Origin: Salinimonas iocasae
GTDB lineage: Bacteria; Pseudomonadota; Gammaproteobacteria; Enterobacterales; Alteromonadaceae
Length of the DNA stretch: 64,000 nt
Direction: 5' to 3'
Assembly (NCBI RefSeq): GCF_006228385.1
Contig: NZ_CP039852.1
Coordinates: 930,001 to 994,000 of the forward strand
A program made the translations under genes and the position numbers. Under the pieces are notes generated by a model. The model was not told the DNA's origin. It searched no databases and was given only the letters and a program-made list of their open reading frames with translations. Shown piece after piece: positions 57,462 through 64,000 of the stretch; positions within the stretch are counted from its first letter, which is position 1; the number at the start of each line of letters is the position of its first letter.

Positions 57462-57647
57462 TTAGTTAACAGATACTGCCTTTGAAGCCGTTTTTTTAGG
57501 CAATGTAACTATATTCTGAGGTATGTTCTGAGAGTTAGCCTGCGCAGCATGACGCCTTGCATGAACGGTATTTTCGCCTTTGTCCGCTGTTAGAGCATAA
57601 ATCAGCAAAAGGGATACAATGACAAAAAGCACTGTAAGAAATAACAT
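57462..57647 (-). CDS. Small single-pass membrane protein
   Basis: 61 residues: one N-terminal hydrophobic helix (about 2-20, LFLTVLFVIVSLLLIYAL) and a basic, polar C-terminal tail ending in Thr-Ala-Ser-Lys-Ala-Val-Ser-Val-Asn. An AAGGA ribosome-binding site sits 9 nt before the ATG and a terminator hairpin lies downstream. The helix looks like an uncleaved anchor. Not recognised; function unknown. Confidence 0.6.
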   Translation of the reverse strand: MLFLTVLFVIVSLLLIYALTADKGENTVHARRHAAQANSQNIPQNIVTLPKKTASKAVSVN

Positions 57648-58072
57648 TGTAATAATCCTTTCTTTTCGTTGAACAACGAATTTTCCAAACTGAAAACGTG
57701 ATCGAATCCCACTTCGAAAACCTGTTTGGATATCTCAATTACCCGGACAGCGCATTCCTTGACTCGGGGAATTGAGAAGACTAATTATAGAAAAACCAGC
57801 CGCTATATACCAGTAATTACCACAGTGGGGGTGTCAGTTTTTACGTTCTGTTTAAAAATCAGCGTGTTGCAGCATGACAGGGCAACCGCGTTTTATATAT
57901 ACGGTGCGAGTGCGTCCTAAGTGCAATATTAGGCGAGAAAATTCACAGTCTGTCGACAGACAAAATAATACCCGTGTATAAATCTTAGTTAATCATTAAC
58001 ATAACTCATTGCCAGGACACTACCTTCCTTGCTAGATTATTCTTAGTTATCACTATTTTTAGGGAACACTGT
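57648..58072. promoter_or_regulatory. Intergenic region upstream of mscS
   Basis: 425 bp without a supported gene. A 64-codon plus-strand frame (57726-57920) has no ribosome-binding site and ordinary composition. The region holds a perfect 14-bp palindrome, listed separately, and the mscS promoter, probably near TAGATTATT at about 58033. Confidence 0.5.
57948..57961. promoter_or_regulatory. 14-bp palindrome with TGTCGACA core
   Basis: GTCTGTCGACAGAC, a perfect palindrome 112 bp upstream of mscS. Its core TGTCGACA is the same octamer as in the prp promoter, although the flanks differ. Confidence 0.5.
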
Positions 58073-58972
58073 ATGGAAGAAAATCTAAAGCTGTTTACCG
58101 CAGATGACATCGAAATGTATGTCAACGATTATGCCATTCCATGGGCGATCAACATCGCCATGGCGATTATCATTTATCTGGTTGGTCGCCTGGTAGTAAG
58201 CATTGTGATGTCGATGTTTCGCCGGGTTATGGCGAAATCCAAATATGATGAGATGCTGATTAATTTCATCGAGTCTATTTTAGGCGCCATTCTGATGCTC
58301 TTTGTCATCGTCGCGTCTTTAAACGAATTAGGTGTCGATACGACATCCCTGGTTGCCATCGTGGGTGCCGCAGGCCTGGCTATCGGTCTCTCGCTGCAGG
58401 ATTCGTTGAAAAACTTCGCCGCGGGTGTCATGTTGTTGGTTTTCAAACCCTTTAAATCGGGTAACTTCGTAGAAGCTGCAGGGACCACGGGTATCGTGCA
58501 GAAAATCGGGATATTTCATACCACGATGACGTCGTTGGATAACAAAGAAATCACCATCCCCAATGCGAATATTTATGATGACAATATCACCAATTACTCA
58601 GCCAAGGAAACGCGCCGTGCTGATATGGTTTTTGGTATTGGTTACGATGACGATTTGCGTAAAGCCAAGCGTATTCTTGAAGAAATGCTGGCAGAAGATG
58701 AACGTGTCCTTGAGGACCCCGCGCCGGCTGTCGGTGTGATGGAGTTGGGTGACAGTAGTGTTAACTTTACTGTTCGTCCCTGGGTTAACGCATCCGATTT
58801 GCTGGTATTTAAATGGGAATTTACTGAAAATGTGAAACTACGGTTTGACGAGGAAGGTATCTCCATCCCTTATCCACAAATGGATGTGCATTTTTTCAAA
58901 GAAGCAGATAACACGCAGGAAAAACCTGCAGCTTCTTCAGCCAACTCGCAAGGCTCATCACCTGGGGCGTAA
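58073..58972 (+). CDS. mscS: Small-conductance mechanosensitive channel MscS
   Basis: 299 residues, a little longer than E. coli MscS (286). Three N-terminal membrane helices; the pore helix carries the Gly/Ala pattern VGAAGLAIGLSLQDSLKNFAAG at about 96-117, followed by GNFVEAAGTTGIVQ and the soluble vestibule, ending ISIPYPQMDVHF. Opens under membrane tension to release solutes on osmotic downshock. A Ser/Ala-rich tail (about 278-299) is extra. Monocistronic with a very strong terminator. Confidence 0.96.
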   Translation: MEENLKLFTADDIEMYVNDYAIPWAINIAMAIIIYLVGRLVVSIVMSMFRRVMAKSKYDEMLINFIESILGAILMLFVIVASLNELGVDTTSLVAIVGAAGLAIGLSLQDSLKNFAAGVMLLVFKPFKSGNFVEAAGTTGIVQKIGIFHTTMTSLDNKEITIPNANIYDDNITNYSAKETRRADMVFGIGYDDDLRKAKRILEEMLAEDERVLEDPAPAVGVMELGDSSVNFTVRPWVNASDLLVFKWEFTENVKLRFDEEGISIPYPQMDVHFFKEADNTQEKPAASSANSQGSSPGA

Positions 58973-59023
58973 TGACTAAGAAGAGCCCGGGGTGTAGTAA
59001 TGAAGAAAAGTCCGGGCGTATTT

Positions 59024-59059
59024 ATAAAAAAACACCGCTGCATTGCGGTGTTTTTTTAT
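59024..59059. terminator. Strong bidirectional terminator after mscS
   Basis: 15-bp perfect stem ATAAAAAAACACCGC / GCGGTGTTTTTTTAT with a 6-nt loop. Seven-T tract on both strands; serves mscS and the convergent M48 protease gene. Confidence 0.92.
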
Positions 59060-59069
59060 TCTGGGTGGT

Positions 59070-59870
59070 TTATCGACGGCAAGCAGGCCGGTTGGAAGTT
59101 TGCTCATAAGTATCAAGAGCCTGTGACATATTCGCCTGCAAGTTTTCAATACGCGTTTGCGGCGCAGGGTGAGTTGACATCAGCTCCGGAGGACGTTGCC
59201 CGCCACTGGCCGCTTCCATGTTCTTCCATAGCTCAACGGACTGACGCGGATTAAATCCAGCTTTAGCCATTAACTGCAAACCGATAAGATCGGCTTCTGA
59301 CTCGTGTGCACGACTGTAAGGCAGTTGTACTCCTACCTGAACACCCAAACCGATGGCCGCCATAATCGGCCCTGATTGCGGTACTTCGTTGGCAGCCAAA
59401 ATCTGGCCCATTGCCTGTGTGCCTACGTTAATCAGTGCACCTTGTGACATACGCTCGTTGCCGTGCTCAGCGATAACATGGCCGATTTCATGGCCAATCA
59501 CCGCAGCCAGCTGGTCCTGGTTTTTGGCCACTTCCATCAGCCCGGTATAAACGCCGATTTTGCCTCCCGGCAGCGCAAATGCATTGACCTGATCCTCATC
59601 AAACACAACCACTTCCCACTGCCCGTTATAAATCGACTTCGGCACGAAAGGGGTGAGGCTGTCAGCAATACATTCCACATACTGGTTTTTCACCGGCTGG
59701 CGGGAAACACTCTGCTTTTGTTTCATATCCGTAAATGCCTGCTCACCCATTTGAGCAAGCTGGTCAGAAGAAAACAGTAAAACCTGGTTACGGCCTGTAG
59801 GAGATGTAGCACACGCTACAACAGCCAGAGAAAGCGCAGCAACCAGTATCGACTTTACCCGTCCTGACAT
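59070..59870 (-). CDS. M48 family zinc metalloprotease lipoprotein, LoiP-like
   Basis: 266 residues. Lipobox Val-Val-Ala-Cys with lipidated C20. The protease domain has the zinc motif HEIGHVIAEHGNERM near 126 and the third ligand in HESEADLIGLQLM near 190. LoiP/YcaL-type outer-membrane proteases of this size help envelope quality control in E. coli. Convergent with mscS, divergent from the ketoacyl synthase. LoiP versus other M48 lipoproteins is not resolved. Confidence 0.9.
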   Translation of the reverse strand: MSGRVKSILVAALSLAVVACATSPTGRNQVLLFSSDQLAQMGEQAFTDMKQKQSVSRQPVKNQYVECIADSLTPFVPKSIYNGQWEVVVFDEDQVNAFALPGGKIGVYTGLMEVAKNQDQLAAVIGHEIGHVIAEHGNERMSQGALINVGTQAMGQILAANEVPQSGPIMAAIGLGVQVGVQLPYSRAHESEADLIGLQLMAKAGFNPRQSVELWKNMEAASGGQRPPELMSTHPAPQTRIENLQANMSQALDTYEQTSNRPACRR

Positions 59871-60265
59871 AAATGTTTCCTTAAATTTGTTAGATTTTTC
59901 AATTGGTTCAAAGAAGAGTTTACTGTGAGGTATGTATCGACACCAGCCTTAATCACAGCAACAATATCTATTCCTGCAACCTTATATGTCTGACAATGGC
60001 TCTCAGTTTACTTCTGGTCGCGTACAGTTTCTGAAGTAAGGGCTTCTTTTATGGTTTTACGCAGTGATACTTATGAATACTTTGTTTCATGACATTTTTG
60101 TCACAACGCGCTAAGCTAGAGCCATAACAGGTATCAGCGTTCTCAGCGCAGCCTCAGTACTGTTAAGACTCATAAAAAACAGAGGCTGAGGAGCGAATGA
60201 ATCAGGTATTCATCACATTGTCCTATGCGTTAAAAGCTGAGCCATCAACAGTATAAGAGATTAAA
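59871..60265. promoter_or_regulatory. Divergent regulatory region, protease / ketoacyl synthase
   Basis: 395 bp without a supported gene. It contains TGACA-tttt-TGTCA (listed separately) and a distant pair CAGCCTC / GAGGCTG near 60146-60195 that may form a leader hairpin for the synthase transcript. No clear sigma-54 (GG-N10-GC) site was found by eye. Confidence 0.5.
60090..60103. promoter_or_regulatory. Inverted repeat TGACA-TTTT-TGTCA
   Basis: Perfect 5-bp arms about 165 bp upstream of the ketoacyl synthase start. Short, so chance is possible. Confidence 0.35.
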
Positions 60266-61390
60266 ATGGCAGAACAAATTGTTGTAAGTGGTGTAGGGGT
60301 CTGGAATCCGGAATTTACCATCACCAACGAAGAACTGGTAGATAGTTATAATGCCTGGGCGAATGCGTATAACGACGCGCATGAAGCTCAAATCGAGACC
60401 GGTGAGCTAACCGCGAAACCACTTTCCAGTGCTGAATTTATAGAAAAAGCGTCGGGTATAAAGCAGCGATACATCTATCAGAAAGACGGTGCGCTGGATA
60501 TTGACAGAATGCGGCCAAATATTCCTGAGCGCGATGAGAGTACATTGAGTGATCAGGCGCAAATTGCTGTGGCAGCCGCCAGAAAAGCGCTGGCTGAAGC
60601 CAATAAATCGGCTGACGATGTGGACGCTGTCATTGTCTCATGTGCGTACACACAACGCGCTTACCCTGCCATCGCCATCGAGGTGCAGCAGGAACTCGGT
60701 ATAAAGGGGTTTGGTTTTGATATGCTGGTAGCGTGTTCTGCCGCTACATTTGGTATGCATCGGGCTTACGAAATGATCGCATCGGGTAATGCCGGTTGTG
60801 TACTGGTGATTAACCCGGAACTGGTTTCTCCTCAAATTAATTATACCGACCGCGATAGCCATTTTATCTTCGGCGACGTAGCCACCGCGACGGTACTGGA
60901 AAATGCCGAATCCGCTTCTGCTGAACATGTGTACGAGGTGCTTAGTACGAAGGCGCTGACGAAGTACTCAAGCAATATTCGTTCGAATTTCGGTTATATG
61001 TCTCGTGCCAACGATGTCGACCCTTACGGTCCGGATAAATTGTTTCATCAGGCCGGACGCAAAGTATTTAAAGAGGTTTGCCCGTTAGCGGCAGAACACA
61101 TTGAACAACATCTGGCGAAGCATCAGCTGACACCTGAAAATGTGCAGCGCTGGTGGCTGCATCAGGCAAACATCAATATGAATACGCTTATATGCAAGCG
61201 TTTGCTGGGCCGTGAAGCCACAGCCGAAGAAGCGCCGATTGTGCTGGATGAATACGCAAACACCGCATCAGCGGGCTCTGTTATTGCGTTTGGCTTAAAT
61301 CATAAAGATCTGAAAACCGGCGATTACGGTGTACTGTGTTCATTTGGTGCTGGTTATTCTATTGGCAGCCTGGTACTGAAAAAACGTTAA
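60266..61390 (+). CDS. Beta-ketoacyl-ACP synthase III-like enzyme
   Basis: 374 residues, longer than housekeeping FabH (about 317). Thiolase fold with the KAS III triad: C157 in VACSAATFG, H299 in WWLHQANINM and N332 in DEYANTASAGS. Carries an insertion near residues 25-60 absent from E. coli FabH. Condenses an acyl primer with malonyl-ACP in the cytosol; the primer is unknown. It is a 37-bp step upstream of prsK, so it may belong to that transcript. Probably not the housekeeping FabH, which normally sits in the fab cluster. Confidence 0.88.
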   Translation: MAEQIVVSGVGVWNPEFTITNEELVDSYNAWANAYNDAHEAQIETGELTAKPLSSAEFIEKASGIKQRYIYQKDGALDIDRMRPNIPERDESTLSDQAQIAVAAARKALAEANKSADDVDAVIVSCAYTQRAYPAIAIEVQQELGIKGFGFDMLVACSAATFGMHRAYEMIASGNAGCVLVINPELVSPQINYTDRDSHFIFGDVATATVLENAESASAEHVYEVLSTKALTKYSSNIRSNFGYMSRANDVDPYGPDKLFHQAGRKVFKEVCPLAAEHIEQHLAKHQLTPENVQRWWLHQANINMNTLICKRLLGREATAEEAPIVLDEYANTASAGSVIAFGLNHKDLKTGDYGVLCSFGAGYSIGSLVLKKR

Positions 61391-61427
61391 TTCACCTTAA
61401 ATTATTACAATAATAATAGGGATGTAG

Positions 61428-63452
61428 ATGATTGCGGATATCGGTTATGGCATGAATGCGTTGGGCTACCTGACGCTTCTGTTGTTGTTATTTACGGTTC
61501 GTAAATCAGGGTTGGCGAAGTATCTGTTAATTCTGGCCTCTATGGTGACATTTGGCTGGTCACTGGGTTTTGTAACCGTATTATTTGGTCCTCTCAGTAT
61601 GCCGCACTTACTTAACGCAGATGCGTTTAAAATGCTGGTGTGGTTACTTTTCCTGGCCAGTTGTTTGCGAAAGGACTTCACCAGCCTCTGGCGAGTGCTC
61701 AGCCGTCCGGTCACCGCAGTTATACTGACCCCTCCTATCTTAACGCTGGTATTACCGCAATTATTACCGGTGGCCCCTTCCACCCATTTCTTGTTGATGA
61801 CAATTTTATCGCTGGAAGTGCTGGTGCTGCTAGAGGTGTTATACCGTCAGGCTGGTAAAGACAGATGGGCATACAAGCCGCTGGTTATTTACCTTGGTGC
61901 TATTCACCTGTTTGAATTTTTCACCTACATGAATGCCACAATGGTCAATCAGGTGGGCTTGGGCTACATCGCTGCTCGCGGATATGTTTATTTAATGCTA
62001 CTGCCGCTATTGGTGATGGCTATCCGGCGTATTAAGCACTGGGGTGTGGATATTTTCATCTCCAGACAGGTAGTGTTGCATAGCTCGATGCTGGTGGTCG
62101 CAGGTGTCTTCTTATCTGTGGTTGCTTTAGCAGGTTACGCGGTAAATTATTTTGGTGGCAGTTGGGGCGCTACCATTCAGATTCTGTTTTTTGCGTTATC
62201 GCTGACCATGCTTGGTGCAGTGATTATGTCCAACAGTCTGCGTAACAGAGCCAAGGTGTTTATCGCTAAGCACTTTTTCGCCAACCAGTTCGATTACCGG
62301 GTGGAGTGGGTCAAACTGACTAAAGCGCTCACCTCTGAGACTGATGGCATTAACGATGTGTACAACAATGCACTAATTGGGACCTGCGAGGCGGTCAATT
62401 ACGAAAACGGCGTGATGGTCAAAGTGGTCGGTAGCAACGTGGAAGAAGTCGCCCGCCGTGGTCATGCTGTTCTTAGTGCTGATGATAAAGTCATTCTCAG
62501 ACATCTTATACCGTTTTGCGCGACAACTAACTGGCTAATTGATTTGCAGGAGTATCAGGTAAACCCATTTAACTACGAAGGATTGCACGTTGACAGAAGC
62601 GTAGTGGCGAACAGTCAATTCCATCTTGTAGTGCCATTTTTTGAACAGGAAAAAATCTGGGGCTTTGCACTTCTGAGCTCAACCGATGATAAAGTAAATC
62701 TTAACTGGGAAGTCAGGGATTATTTGCATGCTGTCAGCGAACAGGTAACAACCTACATTTTGCATAGTGAGGCAGCCAAGGCTGTGGCTGAGAATGCGCA
62801 ATTTGCCGCATTCAGCCGCATGTCAGCGTTTGTATTACACGATTTAAAAAACGTGATGGCGCAAATCGATTTGATACTCTGTAACGCAGAGCAACACAAA
62901 AATAACCCCGAATTTATTGACGACACGTTTGAAACGCTGCATTACACCAAAGCGAGAATGGATAAGATGCTGCGTGAGCTTAACGAGAAAAAAGTGAATG
63001 AAAAGGGCCTGGATTCAGCGCAAACCCTTTCTATTATCATTGCGCAGGTTATCGATGCAAGATGCCAGTCAGTGCAGCCTGTGCCGCAACTGAGCGTGGA
63101 AGAAGAGTCGCAGGTCATTGTCGACGCGGACAAGTTCGCGAACGTGATTTATCATCTGCTTAGTAATGCCCAACAAGCCACTGATGATGACGGCCGGGTG
63201 ACAGTATGTTTATGTCTCGACCATAGTGAACACAAGCAATTGGTGAAAATCAGTGACACCGGTTGTGGCATGGACGAACAATTTATCGCAGAACGTTTAT
63301 TTAAACCTTTTGATACAACAAAAGGTAACGCAGGGATGGGGATTGGCGCTTACGACGCTAAGCAGTATATGGCTTCTCTGGGTGGTCGACTGACAGTGGA
63401 AAGCCAGGTTGGAAAAGGAAGCTGTTTCACACTGGAATTCCCGCTGGATTAA
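61428..63452 (+). CDS. prsK: PEP-CTERM/exosortase-associated histidine kinase PrsK
   Basis: 674 residues. About eight N-terminal membrane helices (to about 275), a GAF-like middle (about 295-455), and a kinase core with H471 in FVLHDLKNVMAQ, N box NVIYHLLSNAQQA and G boxes KISDTGCGMD / GMGIGAYDAKQY. This layout, with HDLKN in place of the usual HELRT, is typical of PrsK. It is paired with prsR 33 bp downstream. In XrtA-type systems the pair controls exopolysaccharide and PEP-CTERM genes. Confidence 0.93.
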   Translation: MIADIGYGMNALGYLTLLLLLFTVRKSGLAKYLLILASMVTFGWSLGFVTVLFGPLSMPHLLNADAFKMLVWLLFLASCLRKDFTSLWRVLSRPVTAVILTPPILTLVLPQLLPVAPSTHFLLMTILSLEVLVLLEVLYRQAGKDRWAYKPLVIYLGAIHLFEFFTYMNATMVNQVGLGYIAARGYVYLMLLPLLVMAIRRIKHWGVDIFISRQVVLHSSMLVVAGVFLSVVALAGYAVNYFGGSWGATIQILFFALSLTMLGAVIMSNSLRNRAKVFIAKHFFANQFDYRVEWVKLTKALTSETDGINDVYNNALIGTCEAVNYENGVMVKVVGSNVEEVARRGHAVLSADDKVILRHLIPFCATTNWLIDLQEYQVNPFNYEGLHVDRSVVANSQFHLVVPFFEQEKIWGFALLSSTDDKVNLNWEVRDYLHAVSEQVTTYILHSEAAKAVAENAQFAAFSRMSAFVLHDLKNVMAQIDLILCNAEQHKNNPEFIDDTFETLHYTKARMDKMLRELNEKKVNEKGLDSAQTLSIIIAQVIDARCQSVQPVPQLSVEEESQVIVDADKFANVIYHLLSNAQQATDDDGRVTVCLCLDHSEHKQLVKISDTGCGMDEQFIAERLFKPFDTTKGNAGMGIGAYDAKQYMASLGGRLTVESQVGKGSCFTLEFPLD

Positions 63453-63485
63453 CCCGGATAACGAATAAAATAATAAGGTAAGTAA

Positions 63486-64000
63486 ATGACCGATACGATA
63501 CTGGTTGTAGATGATGATCTTGGTATTCAGAAGCAACTCAAATGGAGTTTTACAGATTACAATGTAGTGTTTGCCGATGATCGGACTTCTGCTATCGCGC
63601 AGTTACGTCGCCATGAGCCTAAGGTAGTAACACTGGATTTAGGTTTGCCACCGGATCCGGCAAATGCCTCTGAAGGGTTAAAGACTTTAGAGGAAATTAT
63701 TGCACTGGCACCCCGTACCAAAGTAATTGTGGTAACAGGCAACAACGATAAAGAGAATGCACTGAAAGCCATTGAGCTGGGTGCCTATGATTTTTATCAG
63801 AAGCCTATTGATTCTGACACGATAAAGCTTTTGGTCAATCGTGCGCAAAACCTGGCCAAGCTTGAAGATGAAAACCGAATCCTGGCTAAAACACGCCCGG
63901 GTATGGGCAGAATCATCGGTAACAGTGATGCTATTCAGGCTGTCGTCAGACGCGCGGAAAAAATAGCTAATACCGATATCAGCACGTTATTGCAGGGCGA
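63486..64000 (+). CDS. prsR: PrsR sigma-54-dependent response regulator (5' part)
   Basis: Starts at the ATG at 63486 behind AAGG, and runs past the window end, so only about 171 residues are seen. Receiver domain with the acidic start VVDDDLG, phospho-acceptor in TLDLGLPPDP, and YQKPI; then GRIIGNSDAIQAVVRRAEKIA, the beginning of a sigma-54 interaction (AAA+) domain. The family then usually has a helix-turn-helix. Partner of PrsK. The call rests on the receiver type and prsK adjacency. Confidence 0.9.
   Translation, partial: MTDTILVVDDDLGIQKQLKWSFTDYNVVFADDRTSAIAQLRRHEPKVVTLDLGLPPDPANASEGLKTLEEIIALAPRTKVIVVTGNNDKENALKAIELGAYDFYQKPIDSDTIKLLVNRAQNLAKLEDENRILAKTRPGMGRIIGNSDAIQAVVRRAEKIANTDISTLLQG

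Noticed and set aside
57726..57920. 64-codon frame upstream of mscS
   Set aside because: No ribosome-binding site and unremarkable composition.

Overview
The window reads as an ordinary chromosomal stretch of a marine gammaproteobacterium of the Alteromonas/Alteromonadaceae type. This rests on gene content and order: rsmI/lpoA/yraN/diaA/dolP, thrLABC, yggS-proC-yggT, pilT-pilU, and ruvX-yqgE-gshB-rsmE. It is also supported by gltBD next to arcB, acnD/prpF-type methylcitrate genes and a carboxynorspermidine-type polyamine route. I saw no tRNA, rRNA, CRISPR, insertion sequence, prophage or broken gene. Family calls come from reading the proteins; no database search was run.

Layout. 1-6.5 kb: a small secreted protein and gltB-gltD (glutamate synthase), leftward. 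6.5-7.55 kb: a long intergenic region with three inverted repeats, a 21-codon acidic mini-gene and two RNA-like hairpins. 7.55-12.1 kb: arcB followed by two membrane PH-domain genes, the first overlapping arcB. 12.1-18.9 kb: the methylcitrate (propionate) operon, read leftward as GntR regulator-prpB-prpC-acnD-prpF, with palindromic operator candidates and two internal terminator-like hairpins. 18.9-21.3 kb: a secreted beta-rich protein and a DHA2 efflux pump. 21.3-26.2 kb: the envelope cluster dolP-diaA-yraN-lpoA, diverging from rsmI. 26.3-28.7 kb: carboxynorspermidine dehydrogenase and decarboxylase. 28.9-36.5 kb: a PLP deaminase-like enzyme, a chalcone-isomerase-like/DUF3833 pair, a two-component system, aceK, an orphan receiver and a short-chain dehydrogenase. 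36.5-42.4 kb: the threonine operon with a complete transcription attenuator, ending in ung. 42.4-49.2 kb: small secreted proteins, a serine hydrolase, a DUF3545 mini-protein, pgi, talB and yaaA. 49.4-54.6 kb: yggS-proC-yggT-DUF4426 diverging from pilT-pilU-DUF2007. 54.6-59.9 kb: rsmE-gshB-yqgE-ruvX, mscS and an M48 lipoprotein protease. 60.2-64 kb: a ketoacyl-ACP synthase III, then prsK and the start of prsR, the regulators associated with exosortase (PEP-CTERM) systems. prsR runs off the window.

How the genes work together. Much of the window is central carbon and amino-acid metabolism: glutamate synthesis, propionate catabolism, isocitrate dehydrogenase control by AceK, threonine synthesis and sugar-phosphate enzymes. 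Redox sensing (ArcB) and envelope maintenance (LpoA, DolP, MscS, M48 protease) sit beside it. The most unusual signals are small and non-coding. The thr leader peptide carries six Met codons beside its Thr and Ile codons, in a geometry that suggests methionine may also be sensed. Other signals are the mini-gene between gltB and arcB, terminators inside the prp operon, and a TGTCGACA operator core that recurs upstream of mscS. I found no convincing wholly new multi-gene system.
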